A DNA stretch of 64,000 bases, from assembly GCA_024280855.1 (NCBI GenBank), contig JAJRPG010000077.1, forward strand, positions 16,254-80,253. Direction: 5' to 3'. A program made the translations under genes and the position numbers. The notes beneath the pieces were generated by a model that saw nothing but the letters and a program-made list of their open reading frames with translations, had not been told where the DNA came from and did no database searches. Shown piece by piece: positions 1 through 11,014 of this stretch (within the stretch, counting starts at the first letter, position 1; every line of letters begins with the position of its first letter). The DNA comes from Planctomycetota bacterium (GTDB taxonomy: Bacteria; Planctomycetota; Phycisphaerae; UBA1845).

Positions 1-1
1 C

Positions 2-760
2 GGATATCCCAGCAGCATCGCCTTACTAGCAGAGCATGGCTTGGAACAAGGCCGGAAACTCAATCTGCCAAACCTAAAAGCGATTTTTGTGACGGGCGAA
101 ATATGCTATCCCCATCACCGGCAAACCATCAGCGAATACTTCTCAGCCCCAGTGACAAACGGATACGGCAGCAGGGAAGCCGGGTTCATTGCCCACGAAT
201 GCCCGGAAGGAAATCTCCACGTCACTGCTGAAAATGTTTTTGTCGAAATCATTCGTGATGGCAAGCGCGTGTCCGAGGGCCAAGCCGGTGAAATTGTCGT
301 GACTCATCTCGACGCCTATGGCATGCCTATGATTCGTTATCAAACGGGCGACATCGGTAAACTCAAGCCTGGCCGATGTGCTTGTGGAAGAGGCCTGCCG
401 ATGATGGACGTGGTAGAAGGGCGAACGACAGATTTTCTTTATCTACCCGATGGCTCTATTAAACATGCACTATCTATCATTTATCCCTTGCGCGAATTAG
501 AAGGCGTGAAACAATTTCGCGTGCTGCAACAAGCTGACTATAGCGTGACGGTTGATATCGTTTGCGAAAATAAAAAAGCTTGCGTCACGCGAGAAGCGGT
601 AGCTCGTAGCGTGCTTCCTGTTCTGGGCCATGAGGTTGATCTTCAAATAGACTTGGTGGACCGCATTCCGGTCACGCGGTCCGGCAAGTTTCATTACGTC
701 ACCTCAGATGTCTCGTTGCCAACGATAACAATCCCGCAGGAAATCAGTAGCGATGACTAA
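2..760 (+). CDS. PaaK/CapK-like AMP-forming ligase, C-terminal part
   Basis: The frame is open to the left edge, so this is the C-terminal ~252 residues of a longer protein. It resembles the phenylacetate-CoA ligase / CapK (coenzyme F390 synthetase) branch of the adenylate-forming enzymes. Visible are a YGSREAG stretch that fits the adenylate-binding motif, an IRYQTGDIG stretch that fits the ATP-ribose-binding aspartate motif, a CACGRG cysteine pair and a terminal RSGKFHY segment with the C-domain lysine region. CapK-like ligases often sit in polysaccharide loci, and the next two genes are of the exosortase-associated polysaccharide type, which supports a role in activating an acyl substituent; the substrate is unknown. 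Its stop codon overlaps the start of the FemAB-like gene by 8 nt, indicating translational coupling in one operon. Confidence 0.8.
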   Translation, partial: GYPSSIALLAEHGLEQGRKLNLPNLKAIFVTGEICYPHHRQTISEYFSAPVTNGYGSREAGFIAHECPEGNLHVTAENVFVEIIRDGKRVSEGQAGEIVVTHLDAYGMPMIRYQTGDIGKLKPGRCACGRGLPMMDVVEGRTTDFLYLPDGSIKHALSIIYPLRELEGVKQFRVLQQADYSVTVDIVCENKKACVTREAVARSVLPVLGHEVDLQIDLVDRIPVTRSGKFHYVTSDVSLPTITIPQEISSDD

Positions 761-1862
761 TCCCTCAACGCTAGTTGATCCAGTATCTATTAAATGTGCG
801 CACGCTTTGATGCCCGCACCGTACCCTTGTCGTATTGAAGTTATAAAATCATCGACGCGCGATGTGTGGGAAAAATATGTCGAGAACCATGCCGACAGCA
901 CCATTGGCCATACTCTTGCCTGGCATGATGCCATCCGTGAAACCTTTGGCCACGAGTCCATTTATTTGATTGCTATGCGAAACCAAAAATGTGTGGGCGT
1001 ATTGCCGCTGTTTTTCATGAATAGTTGGATCATGGGGAAGTTGCTCGTCAGCGTGCCCTATGGTGTAGGCGGTGGTATCCTAGCTGATGACGACGTAGCC
1101 GCTTCAAAACTTTTTGATCGCGCTCAGGAACTAGCGCAGCAGCGTTCTTGCCGATCCATTGATTTACGAAGTCGTCTTGCATCACTTTCGCATGTGCCCA
1201 AGCTAACCGACTACGCCATCTATGAACGCACCTTACCCGATCGCGCGGAAGATGTGCTAGCTTGGTTGCCGCGCAAAGCCCGGGCCGCTGCGCGTAATGG
1301 ACGAAACAAGTACAAGCTCAAAGCGGTTTTCGGAGACGGGCACCTGCGCGATGTGTGGAAGTTATATAGCCAAAGTATGCGGCGATTAGCCTCCATCAGT
1401 TATCCGTACAAGTTTTTTGAATCGCTTATCAAGCATACGCCAGGCAATCATTGGGTGATGCTGGTCAAAAAGGGCCAGGAAACTGTCGCGGGCTTAGTGA
1501 CACTATTATACCGCGACCGCGTCATGCCTTATTTCATCGGTGCGACCGACGATGCAAAGTCATGCAGCGCAGCTAACTTCGCTTATCTCTCGTTAATGGA
1601 ACGAGGTGTGACTCAGGGCTATCGCGTTTTTGATTTCGGTCGCACGCGCATCGACAACGTTGGCTCATCAAACTTCAAACGTTTCCATGGCTTTGAACCG
1701 AAAGTGCTAGGCTATCAACGATTCATCCTGAACGGCGCATCTGCCCCAAAGACTTCACCAACCGACGCACGATACAAAGCGATTCGCAGTCTTTGGCCCA
1801 TGCTACCAATCTCCATGACGCGAATCCTTGGCCGATATGTGTCACCACACCTGACAGGATAA
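753..1862 (+). CDS. FemAB-like (GNAT-fold) protein of exosortase-type EPS locus
   Basis: 369 residues. The C-terminal half has the features of FemAB-related, GNAT-fold aminoacyl/acyl transferases: a YFIGATDDAK segment followed by YLSLMERG and VFDFGRTR, close to the PEP-CTERM-associated FemAB subfamily, in which the cell-envelope polysaccharide locus carries such a gene. No signal peptide or membrane helix is seen, so it is expected in the cytoplasm. ATG at 753 overlaps the upstream stop and the next gene begins 3 nt after the stop at 1862, so it lies inside an operon of ligase, FemAB-like and glycosyltransferase genes. The exact substrate cannot be deduced. Family assignment is fairly sure; assignment to the exosortase-linked subgroup rests on gene context. 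Confidence 0.75.
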   Translation: MTNPSTLVDPVSIKCAHALMPAPYPCRIEVIKSSTRDVWEKYVENHADSTIGHTLAWHDAIRETFGHESIYLIAMRNQKCVGVLPLFFMNSWIMGKLLVSVPYGVGGGILADDDVAASKLFDRAQELAQQRSCRSIDLRSRLASLSHVPKLTDYAIYERTLPDRAEDVLAWLPRKARAAARNGRNKYKLKAVFGDGHLRDVWKLYSQSMRRLASISYPYKFFESLIKHTPGNHWVMLVKKGQETVAGLVTLLYRDRVMPYFIGATDDAKSCSAANFAYLSLMERGVTQGYRVFDFGRTRIDNVGSSNFKRFHGFEPKVLGYQRFILNGASAPKTSPTDARYKAIRSLWPMLPISMTRILGRYVSPHLTG

Positions 1863-1865
1863 GCC

Positions 1866-3125
1866 ATGAACATTCTCTACCTCGCACATCGCTTACCTTA
1901 TCCGCCCAACAAAGGTGATAAGCTGCGCGCGTTTCATCAAATAAAACACCTCGCCCGCAACCACCGCGTATGGTGCGCTTGTTTCGTGGATGATCCACAA
2001 GACGAAGTTCACATTCCTATATTGCAAAAATACTGCACGCAACTAACCACTGTAAGACTGAGTCCGCGCCTAGCCACCATCCGTGGTCTAGCCGGGTTAG
2101 CCTGCGGGAAATCTCTTACACAATCGTACTACGAGCATCAAGGCATGAGGCGCGTCTTAGATGATTGGTACAAGCGTACTACGTTCGACGTCGTCGTCGC
2201 CTTTTCATCGAGCATGGCTCCTTACGCCATGTTCGCGCCATGTCGCCGCCGTGTACTAGATTTTTGCGATTTGGATAGTGCCAAATGGTCGCAGTTCGCT
2301 GATCAATCACGATGGCCTCTACGTCTACTATATCGCACAGAAGGGCGACGACTAGCTAACTTGGAACGACAGTGGATCGATAAAGCCGACGCTACGATTC
2401 TCATCTCGCGTTCGGAACGTGACCAGTTAAGTAGCGACATTGATCGAAGAAAAGTTCACGTTGTGGGCAACGGAGTCGAAGTTTCAGATTCGCCAATCGT
2501 CAAAAAGCCATCGAAAGAAAATGCCAACGCTGCGACTGTTGTTGGGTTTATGGGCGTCATGGATTACAAGCCCAACGTAGAAGGCGTCGCGTGGTTTGTA
2601 AAATCATGCTGGCCAACTATCCGAAAGAAGATGCCCCAAGCCGAGTTTCATATTGTCGGACGCTCACCAAATTCAAAGGCGAAAAAGTTAGCATGCTATG
2701 AGGGTGTGCGCGTTATCGGAAATGTTCCCGACGCCCAGCAAGCGGTCTCAGCCTTCGACGTCAGCGTGGCTCCGCTTCTTTTAGCACGCGGCTTACAAAA
2801 CAAAGTGCTGGAAGCCATGGCCTGCGGTAAGCCGGTCGTGCTGACCCGACAGGCTGCCGAGGGGATTCATGGCGAGCCAGGCCAACATTTCTTGGTTCAA
2901 AACGATCCAACAAAATTTTCTCAGTCAGTCATTTCGCTTTTGCAACAGCCCATCGTGCGAGAGCAGATTGGCCAGCGAGCTAGGCATTACGTTAGCGTGC
3001 ATCACCAATGGCGTCACGAATTAAGCAAGCTGGAACTCGTAGTCACCGGCATCAGCCAAGCGGCAAACAAGTGTGTCTATCCAAATGAGCCGCGGGCTTC
3101 AGCCCGCGCGGACGCACAAAACTAA
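1866..3125 (+). CDS. Glycosyltransferase, PEP-CTERM/exosortase-associated type (TIGR03087-like)
   Basis: 419 residues. The N-terminus (NILYLAHRLPYPPNKGDK) is characteristic of the sugar transferase found next to exosortase genes (TIGR03087, GT4-like fold). The second Rossmann domain shows GFMGVMDYKPNVEG, an HIVGRSP strand, a VPDAQQ loop and the acceptor region VAPLLLARGLQNKVLEAMACGKPVV, which carries the Glu-containing nucleotide-sugar binding motif of GT-B enzymes. It probably adds a sugar to a lipid-linked exopolysaccharide precursor at the cytoplasmic face. The last ~13 codons are made of a dispersed palindromic repeat (3087-3119) and the stop follows directly, so the repeat appears to have replaced the original C-terminal tail. 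It is the last gene of the 1-3125 operon. Confidence 0.85.
   Translation: MNILYLAHRLPYPPNKGDKLRAFHQIKHLARNHRVWCACFVDDPQDEVHIPILQKYCTQLTTVRLSPRLATIRGLAGLACGKSLTQSYYEHQGMRRVLDDWYKRTTFDVVVAFSSSMAPYAMFAPCRRRVLDFCDLDSAKWSQFADQSRWPLRLLYRTEGRRLANLERQWIDKADATILISRSERDQLSSDIDRRKVHVVGNGVEVSDSPIVKKPSKENANAATVVGFMGVMDYKPNVEGVAWFVKSCWPTIRKKMPQAEFHIVGRSPNSKAKKLACYEGVRVIGNVPDAQQAVSAFDVSVAPLLLARGLQNKVLEAMACGKPVVLTRQAAEGIHGEPGQHFLVQNDPTKFSQSVISLLQQPIVREQIGQRARHYVSVHHQWRHELSKLELVVTGISQAANKCVYPNEPRASARADAQN
3087..3119. repeat. Dispersed palindrome GAGCCGCGGG-type, inside CDS end
   Basis: The unit GCCGCGGGCTTCAGCCCGCG folds on itself with a central TTCA and is followed by CGGACGCACAA. It lies within the last codons of the glycosyltransferase gene. 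The tail CGCGCGGACGCACAA recurs at about 3297-3310. Related copies are at 20054-20078, 22162-22186 and 33053-33077. Confidence 0.75.
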
Positions 3126-3153
3126 TCTCCTATCATCATCAATTAATTGCCAT

Positions 3154-3181
3154 CAGAGCCGCACGGCGCAAGCCTGCGGGC
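3154..3181. repeat. Half of composite palindromic element
   Basis: The 28-nt unit beginning CAGAGCCGCACGGCGCAAGC and ending CTGCGGGC is the reverse complement of the right half of the composite elements at 40744-40827 and 43568-43653, and nearly equals the left half of 31124-31220. Here only one half is present. It sits in the 289-nt stretch between the glycosyltransferase and the next membrane protein, in which I see no other feature. Confidence 0.7.
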
Positions 3182-3414
3182 ATGTTTCCGAGCTTGGTAG
3201 TGTCGGCGAATAATTGCCACCTCGATTGCGTCAGATACTCAGATGGCGTCATATGTGAGGTATGAGTGATTTACGAGCGCAAGTTGCTAGCCGTTCCGCG
3301 CGGACGCACAAGCTCAGACGCCGTCCGCATAGTTGCCATGTTCGTCTCCCCCGCAGACAATACACCTCACGAAAATGGCTCGCATGTCATATCGTGTGGA
3401 GACTCAGCAGCCCC

Positions 3415-4236
3415 ATGATTACAACTTTTCTTTATGCCCTCGCCGGCGGTGTCGCCCTCATCTTAGCCACCTGCAACCCGCAACAAATTGCATGGAAATT
3501 CCACAGACTCGCGGGCATCCTAGTCTTGGTCCTGGTCGTCCCCGCCACAGCTTGGCTATGGCAAAATCAGTCAGCTACGGATGGCTCATTCGTAAATATC
3601 ACTACCGGACTTGGCGCAGTCGCATCGCTCGGCGCCATGGGCATGATGCTCTTGGCTCCGTTAGCCGGGCGTATCGCATCCATTTTTCGTACTTGTTGCA
3701 TCGTAACCGGCGCAGCCAGCCTGGGCAGCGCAACAATTTTAGCCTGCGCAGGAAAATCTTTTTCGATCGGGTTACTCGCCCTGGTTGTCGCCAACGAGTT
3801 GCTAGCAGCCATGCTACTGGGCAGCATCACCGTAGCTTGGCTACTAGGTCATGCATACCTCACCGCTACCAAAATGACCATCGCACCGCTGCAACATTTC
3901 AGCAAAATGCTTTTAATTTCGATAAGCGCCAGGGCATTGTTTACCATTGCCAGTCTGGGCATAGCCTACTTGGTCGGCGGGGAAAGCGCATCGGAAACAT
4001 CTTCCACAGCCGGTGTTTGGGTAATGAACCTGCTGCAAAATCAATGGATTATCATTACCATTAGAATAGGATTAGGCGTCGTCGCTGTGGGGATTTTTGC
4101 GTACATGGTTTCAGATTGCGTCAGGCTCCGGGCTACGCAATCCGCGACGGGTATATTGTATTTCGCCTCGATTTTTGCTTACGTCGGGGAATTAGCCAAC
4201 CAACATCTCATTGTAGAATGCGGTTGGCCTATATAA
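3415..4236 (+). CDS. Polytopic membrane protein, unknown function
   Basis: I do not recognise this protein with certainty. From ATG 3415 it has 273 residues and about seven to eight hydrophobic segments, starting with a helix in the first 20 residues. A conserved-looking GHAYLTATKMTIAPLQ stretch lies near the middle, with a histidine and a following amphipathic run that could bind a cofactor. The open frame extends upstream to 3262, but that extension is Arg-rich, hydrophilic and partly made of repeat sequence, so the start at the first membrane helix is preferred. It follows the exopolysaccharide genes in the same direction after a gap of about 290 nt and may be transcribed with the next zinc-ribbon gene, 43 nt downstream. 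Confidence 0.65.
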   Translation: MITTFLYALAGGVALILATCNPQQIAWKFHRLAGILVLVLVVPATAWLWQNQSATDGSFVNITTGLGAVASLGAMGMMLLAPLAGRIASIFRTCCIVTGAASLGSATILACAGKSFSIGLLALVVANELLAAMLLGSITVAWLLGHAYLTATKMTIAPLQHFSKMLLISISARALFTIASLGIAYLVGGESASETSSTAGVWVMNLLQNQWIIITIRIGLGVVAVGIFAYMVSDCVRLRATQSATGILYFASIFAYVGELANQHLIVECGWPI

Positions 4237-4279
4237 AGGTTGACTCGCCCAATGCGGGTCGTGGAGAGTGAATCACATC

Positions 4280-4720
4280 ATGCAATTACGATTTGATTGT
4301 CCTGAAGATAAATGCGTAGCCCTCATCGAATTCGAGCCGTTAGAAGAATGCGGCGACACCATGAAATGTCCACGCTGTAAGACTGAGCATAAATTGCACA
4401 TTACGCAATCACTGCGTGACGAGCATAGCGTGGATCAATGCGCGGTATGCGCAGGCCGTGAGTTATTTATTAGAAAAGATTTTCCGCAAAAGCTAGGCCT
4501 TTTCATCGTCGTCGTATTCGGAGCCGCGGCTATTTATTACTTCAGCAAAAACATTTTGACCTCATGGGCTATCCTTGCCTCAGCCATTTTGCTTGACCTC
4601 GCCATCTACTATTTCATCGGCAAGGTCACGACCTGCTATGCTTGTCGCGCGGAATATCGTAAGTGCGTCCCCAATACCACCCACGAAGGATTCGACCTAG
4701 CTACTTCAGAAAAATACTAG
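4280..4720 (+). CDS. Zinc-ribbon protein with two membrane helices
   Basis: 146 residues. Three cysteine pairs can be seen: CPEDKC near residue 6, CPRCKTEH near residue 32, and CAVC near residue 53; a further CYAC pair lies after the membrane hairpin. Two adjacent hydrophobic segments (about residues 70-110) form a membrane hairpin, so the zinc-binding parts are probably on the same side of the membrane. The start at ATG 4280 is chosen because GGAGAG lies 11 nt upstream; a GTG four codons earlier is possible. The gene is followed by a palindromic repeat and a bidirectional terminator. Function unknown; such small zinc-ribbon membrane proteins recur several times in this window. Confidence 0.65.
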   Translation: MQLRFDCPEDKCVALIEFEPLEECGDTMKCPRCKTEHKLHITQSLRDEHSVDQCAVCAGRELFIRKDFPQKLGLFIVVVFGAAAIYYFSKNILTSWAILASAILLDLAIYYFIGKVTTCYACRAEYRKCVPNTTHEGFDLATSEKY

Positions 4721-4762
4721 GCAACTAAATCTATTGCACCATCTGGGTGGCAGGAGTATGCC

Positions 4763-4788
4763 GTCATTCCCGCCTGCGCGGGAATGAC
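4763..4788. repeat. GTCATTCCCGC...GCGGGAATGAC palindrome
   Basis: A 26-nt near-perfect inverted repeat: an 11-nt arm GTCATTCCCGC, a four-base CTGC centre, and the complementary arm. This palindrome type is widely dispersed in bacterial genomes. It lies between the zinc-ribbon gene stop and the terminator and is not followed by a T-run. Confidence 0.75.
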
Positions 4789-4802
4789 TAAGCAACAAAA
4801 AA

Positions 4803-4836
4803 AGAGGCCGGACAGCCACCAAGCTATCCGACCTCT
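4803..4836. terminator. Bidirectional intrinsic terminator
   Basis: A 14-bp stem with two mismatches (AGAGGCCGGACAGC paired with GCTATCCGACCTCT) around a CACCA-type loop. On the plus strand it is followed by an A/T-rich tail with TTTTT, and on the minus strand by a run of seven T. It lies between two convergent genes, ending at 4720 (+) and 4872 (-), and can stop both. Confidence 0.85.
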
Positions 4837-4871
4837 AAAAATATTTTTATCTGCGTTTCTGCTAAGCCAAA

Positions 4872-6137
4872 TCATCCAATATCCAAGGCCATGATTTTCG
4901 TCTTATCGCGAATAATTAGTGTCTTCCCAACCAGCGTAGGCACTGACCATGCAACCTTATCCAGCATTTGCGCTTTAGAGATAATCGTAAATCCTTCCGG
5001 TGTAGCCTTGACTAATCCCAACACGCCATCTTCATCTAAGAGGATGAATTTGCCATCAGCATATACACACGTCGCCTTAGCAAAACCACGTTCACGCCAG
5101 GCTATATCACCGCTCTTTATGTTTATCGCAGAGAAGAAATTGGGCGCGCGATTCCCCGTCGAGCCATATACATAATCGCCGACCTTGATCGAGTTCACAT
5201 GATAGAACTGAACCTTCCTCGACGTCCAAACTTCTTCAACATCAATCTTCTCGCCGTTCTTCGTCAACTTCAAACCGCGAGAACCAGCGCCAGATGTCGA
5301 GATAAACAAAATGTCATCATCAATAACCGGCATACAAATATTTTGTTTCCACTGATTACCGATTTCATACGACCACATGTACTTACCGTTGTTGGGATCA
5401 ATGCCTACAACCTCATCAGCCATGAACGTAACCAGATGGTCTTCACCGTTAAGCTTAATCAACTTCGGTGTCGAATAACTATTCTTATAGCTAAGCTGTT
5501 TCCATTTTAACTTACCCGTAAGCTTATCCAATGCGATGATACTTTGATCTTCGCCGCCGACAAGCACGATGATCGTATCCTTATATTCAATCGGACTAGA
5601 CGAGTAACCGTGATTGAGGAAATTCCCCTTGTACTTTTTCCATAAATTCACGCCCCAATACTTCTTACCATCTTCTTTATTGAGGCAGTGCATTTTCCCA
5701 GCCATGCCTATGCTGTAGATGCGGTCACCAACAATCAGCGGCGTACTACGCGGACCAACGCCAAACTGAACACCATGCTCTTCATTAATAATAGATTTGA
5801 ATTTGTGTTCCCAAATCGTATCGCCTGTCTTGGCATCCATACAGATGGTGACTTCTTTCTTGCCGTCACGATACATCGTATACAGCCGATCATTCTCTGC
5901 GAGGACCGCCGAGTACGCTTCACCAATATCCCGCGTCCAAAGTTTCTTAGGACCATCGTCAGGCCATTTGTCAGCCAGACCCTTCGAGTCTACTTTGAAG
6001 CTTTGATTCGGACCGCCCCATTGCGTCCACTGCGCCTTCGCCACGCCATTAGCCATCGCTGAAAGTGCCACAGACATGACAGCCACTCGGATACCTGTGC
6101 GCCAGGCGCGACTCAAGATTACGTTAATAGTTCCCAT
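4872..6137 (-). CDS. Secreted PQQ-like beta-propeller protein
   Basis: 421 residues from the ATG at 6137, which has AAGGATT 7 nt upstream; an in-frame start ten codons earlier lacks such a site. The N-terminus is a signal peptide ending near AKA-QWTQWGG. The remainder has repeated blades with motifs such as YSAVLAENDRLYTMYRDGKK, CMDAKTGDTIWEHK, ALDKLTGKLKWKQ and INIKSGDIAWRE, i.e. the A-x-D-x-x-T/S-G-x-x-x-W tryptophan-docking signature of PQQ/BamB-like propellers. These proteins are periplasmic or surface-located; planctomycetes have many and their ligands are mostly unknown. No quinoprotein catalytic Cys-Cys pair is apparent, so an enzyme role is not supported. A TACAAT -10-like box lies at 6166-6171 on the minus strand. 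Confidence 0.85.
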   Translation of the reverse strand: MGTINVILSRAWRTGIRVAVMSVALSAMANGVAKAQWTQWGGPNQSFKVDSKGLADKWPDDGPKKLWTRDIGEAYSAVLAENDRLYTMYRDGKKEVTICMDAKTGDTIWEHKFKSIINEEHGVQFGVGPRSTPLIVGDRIYSIGMAGKMHCLNKEDGKKYWGVNLWKKYKGNFLNHGYSSSPIEYKDTIIVLVGGEDQSIIALDKLTGKLKWKQLSYKNSYSTPKLIKLNGEDHLVTFMADEVVGIDPNNGKYMWSYEIGNQWKQNICMPVIDDDILFISTSGAGSRGLKLTKNGEKIDVEEVWTSRKVQFYHVNSIKVGDYVYGSTGNRAPNFFSAINIKSGDIAWRERGFAKATCVYADGKFILLDEDGVLGLVKATPEGFTIISKAQMLDKVAWSVPTLVGKTLIIRDKTKIMALDIG

Positions 6138-6179
6138 TACATAAATCCTTAGATGATTAGCCAACATTGTACCAAGCGC

Positions 6180-6553
6180 CCAGTGGTCCGATCGATGGCA
6201 AACAGTGCAAAATCGCGGCCCACGACATTACCAGTATAACCCACGGTCCCTTCCGATTCATCCAGTGTATCACCAACGATTGTGTCGAAACATGTCACTC
6301 ATGTAACGTGCAGACCTCACGACGCGCCAAGTTCTAGTGAACAGGGTGCCCCATTGTTCGGGTACTCCCGAAGGGTGGGGGAAGGATGTTCAAAAACTAA
6401 ATCGAGAATTAACCCTTCGTATCAACAGATTATCAGACGTTACACGTTAATACCGAGAAAAATGCCCGTAGTTACTTGTCTACCGCGACTTTACAGGCCT
6501 ATAGTCCCTGCGGGGTTAGGAAAATACTTAGCCACTGACCAATATGAATGCTT
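6180..6553. other. Intergenic stretch with hairpins; possible untranslated RNA
   Basis: There is no convincing gene here. The stretch contains a hairpin at about 6351-6379 (outer CCCCA/TGGGG, inner TCGGG-TACT-CCCGA) and ends in a strong plus-strand terminator-like hairpin at 6554-6597, although both flanking genes are on the minus strand. An open frame from 6282 to 6599 runs into that hairpin, has no ribosome-binding site and an improbable Arg/Pro-rich composition, so it is not called. A small plus-strand RNA is possible but matches no family I can name. Confidence 0.3.
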
Positions 6554-6597
6554 ACGGCCTGTCGAGCGTTATTTTATAACGAACGGCAGGCCGTTTT
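6554..6597 (+). terminator. Plus-strand intrinsic terminator-like hairpin
   Basis: Outer stem ACGGCCTG (6554-6561) with CAGGCCGT (6587-6594) is perfect, and an inner CGTTAT/ATAACG stem closes a TTT loop. A TTTT run follows on the plus strand. The minus-strand side lacks a T-run, so it would serve a plus-strand transcript for which no gene is evident, or be a plain palindrome behind the desaturase gene. Confidence 0.55.
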
Positions 6598-6651
6598 AGG
6601 TTTGTTATGCCTAGTAGCCTCGATCATGCCCCCATTTGGGCAACGGCTAAC

Positions 6652-7704
6652 TCAGGCAGCTTTTTTCACTTTGGCATCGATATGATGCGCTTCTCGAATA
6701 TGTTCCGGCACGCCGTTCAAATCCCAAATAATGCCGACCTTCGACATGCACCATAAAACATAATAAGTAAAATCGTATTCCCACCAATAGAAGCCCTGAC
6801 GAACTGAGCCGGGATAATAGTGATGGTTATTGTGCCATCCCTCGCCGAACGTAATGATCGCTAGCCACCAGTTGTTACGACTTTCGTCCTTGCTCTTGTA
6901 GCGCTTCTTACCGAACACATGCGTGAGCGAGTTAATCGTGAACGTCGCGTGCGAACAAACAATCGTCGAAACAAAGAACGCCCAAATCAACATCTGTCCG
7001 CCGGAGGTGTTCCAGCCTTGATTTTGCAGATAAACGCCGAGGAAAAACAGGCCTACACCTTCGAGTAGTGGCACGAGATTGTCATATCGATCAAGGAACC
7101 GAAGCTCTGGAAATTTCATCAAATCAGGCACGGACTTTTCTTCAAAACCAAACGCCCCTTTAGACGTAATCCAGCCCATATGGCTCCAAAACAGCCCATG
7201 CTGTACCGGCGAGTGAACGTCGTTTTCCTGGTCGGAGTTACGGTGATGGTGACGATGGCGAGCCGCCCACCAGATAGGCCCGCGCTGCACGCTCGAATTC
7301 CCCACGACCGCAAAGATAAACTGCGCCACCCGCGAGGTCTTATACGCACAGTGTGAAAACAGCCTGTGGTAGAAAGCCGTGATGGAAAACATATGCACGA
7401 CATATAGCCCAGCCGCGATTCCGCAGGCAATCCAACTCCAGCCTACCCAAATCACCCCTAAACACATGAGGTGCATCCCGGCATAAGGAATCAAACGCGC
7501 CCAATCGACTGCGTATTTGTCAGCCGTCTCATCGACGGAGTATTCCATACCAGAGTTGTCAAACCAACAGCCTACCGCTCGGAAAAATTTGCGAATTCCG
7601 CCCGTTTCAGGAGCTGATGTATCTTCCGAGATTGCGTTATTACCCAACTCGGCTTTTTCGTCTGTTGATGTTTGCGGATTCATCCGTTCTTTTGCGGATT
7701 CCAT
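6652..7704 (-). CDS. Membrane fatty-acid (acyl-CoA/acyl-lipid delta-9-type) desaturase
   Basis: 350 residues. The three histidine boxes of membrane di-iron desaturases are present: HRLFSH, HRHHH and, near the C-terminus, HNNHH. Hydrophobic segments flank the boxes in the usual 2+2 arrangement. It inserts a double bond into a saturated acyl chain with O2 and an electron donor, and so adjusts membrane fluidity. The first ~70 residues are a hydrophilic extension rich in Glu/Asp/Ser with no known role. ATG 7704 is preceded by AGGTAG and AAGGATATT. The substrate form (CoA ester, ACP or lipid) cannot be told. It is a single-gene unit followed by the 6554-6597 hairpin. Confidence 0.9.
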   Translation of the reverse strand: MESAKERMNPQTSTDEKAELGNNAISEDTSAPETGGIRKFFRAVGCWFDNSGMEYSVDETADKYAVDWARLIPYAGMHLMCLGVIWVGWSWIACGIAAGLYVVHMFSITAFYHRLFSHCAYKTSRVAQFIFAVVGNSSVQRGPIWWAARHRHHHRNSDQENDVHSPVQHGLFWSHMGWITSKGAFGFEEKSVPDLMKFPELRFLDRYDNLVPLLEGVGLFFLGVYLQNQGWNTSGGQMLIWAFFVSTIVCSHATFTINSLTHVFGKKRYKSKDESRNNWWLAIITFGEGWHNNHHYYPGSVRQGFYWWEYDFTYYVLWCMSKVGIIWDLNGVPEHIREAHHIDAKVKKAA

Positions 7705-8082
7705 GCTACCTAATATCCTTCATTTAGTAATATACGCAGCCACAATCTGGTCTACCGCGCCGCAAACCACCATTGTTCGCATCTCAGGCTTAGCTGCCTT
7801 TGGTATTTTAGGGCTTAGCTGTGAAAAATCAATGTCCGTCTGTTCATCCAGGCCCGCTCATAATCCCCTGCAATCTGTATACCCCCAAAGCAGGCCGGGG
7901 TTACGTTTCTCGCACTTACTATAAAGATCGTCTCGAACGCCCTCACCGCATGACACGAAGACCGCCAACGAGCCTCTTGCCCGTGCCATCGCCTGTATCT
8001 TTAACACAGGCCAGCTAGAATCCACTCTGATCGATAGCAGGATGTGCCAAAACGGCAGCGCACTATTACGGAATATGCAATA
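7705..8082. other. Intergenic region between divergent genes
   Basis: These 378 nt separate the minus-strand desaturase start and the next plus-strand gene and should hold both promoters. I see no clear -35/-10 pair, no repeat and no RNA gene. Short open frames here have no ribosome-binding sites. Confidence 0.4.
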
Positions 8083-8463
8083 ATGTCACTTATAGAAAAA
8101 ATTCTGCCAGAACTGATTCTACTTGAACCGGGGCCTGAACGTCAGCGAATGCTCGCTTACGCAATTTACGGGCCAAGGACAGGCATCACAGCTTTCATCA
8201 TGGTTGTCAGCGTTACTGGCCTGTTTGTATTGTGGGACAAGCTGGTGACATCAATTCCGTCGACATGGTCACTGCTCATCATTCTCGTATTATTTCTAAT
8301 TGGCCTTGGCATGGTCATATGGTACACCCGGCTAGACATCAGACGCCGCCTGCGTACACAACTTGCCCAAACAGGCATCCCGATTTGCATCCCCTGTGGG
8401 TACAATCTAACCGGCAACAAATCCGGCGTCTGCCCGGAATGCGGGACGATTATTGCCCCGTAG
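8083..8463 (+). CDS. Small membrane protein with C-terminal zinc ribbon
   Basis: 126 residues from ATG 8083 (a GTG 13 codons earlier is in frame). Two hydrophobic helices lie at about residues 35-85, then a basic stretch (DIRRRLRTQ) and a C-terminal zinc ribbon CIPCGYNLTGNKSGVCPECG with four cysteines. The pattern C-x2-C-x-Y-x-L-x-G...CPECG is frequent in planctomycete proteins and occurs also at 11583-12035 and 20270-20952 in this window. Function unknown; the ribbon is expected in the cytoplasm behind the membrane anchor. No operon partner: katG follows after its own promoter. Confidence 0.65.
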   Translation: MSLIEKILPELILLEPGPERQRMLAYAIYGPRTGITAFIMVVSVTGLFVLWDKLVTSIPSTWSLLIILVLFLIGLGMVIWYTRLDIRRRLRTQLAQTGIPICIPCGYNLTGNKSGVCPECGTIIAP

Positions 8464-8562
8464 GGCACGTCGCTGATTCGCCTACTGGCGATGCCTCAAC
8501 TGTCGTCATGTAATACACCCACGCAGACAAAAAACGGCTAAACATGATTACCGAGAAAATTC

Positions 8563-8591
8563 TTGACAGGGCCCAAAGCCTGACTTATGAG
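8563..8591 (+). promoter_or_regulatory. Sigma70-like promoter of katG
   Basis: TTGACA at 8563-8568, a 17-nt spacer, and TATGAG at 8586-8591, 56 nt before the katG start. The -35 is a perfect consensus match and the -10 is 4-5 of 6. A short dyad (TGACT/AGTCA) overlaps the -10 and could be a regulator site, which is inference. Confidence 0.7.
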
Positions 8592-8613
8592 TCAGCATGC
8601 TTAATAGAGTTAA

Positions 8614-10971
<2,358 letters not shown>

Positions 10972-11014
10972 TCTCAGTGGGTAACGGTCGTCCGTCAAGT
11001 TTCATGTCAGGAAG

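Noticed and set aside
3333..4064. Long second frame (243 codons) inside the 3415-4236 membrane protein gene
   Set aside because: It is an Arg/His-rich overlapping frame; the other frame has regular membrane helices and a normal start.
6282..6599. 105-codon plus-strand frame as a gene
   Set aside because: No ribosome-binding site, improbable composition, and it runs through a terminator hairpin.
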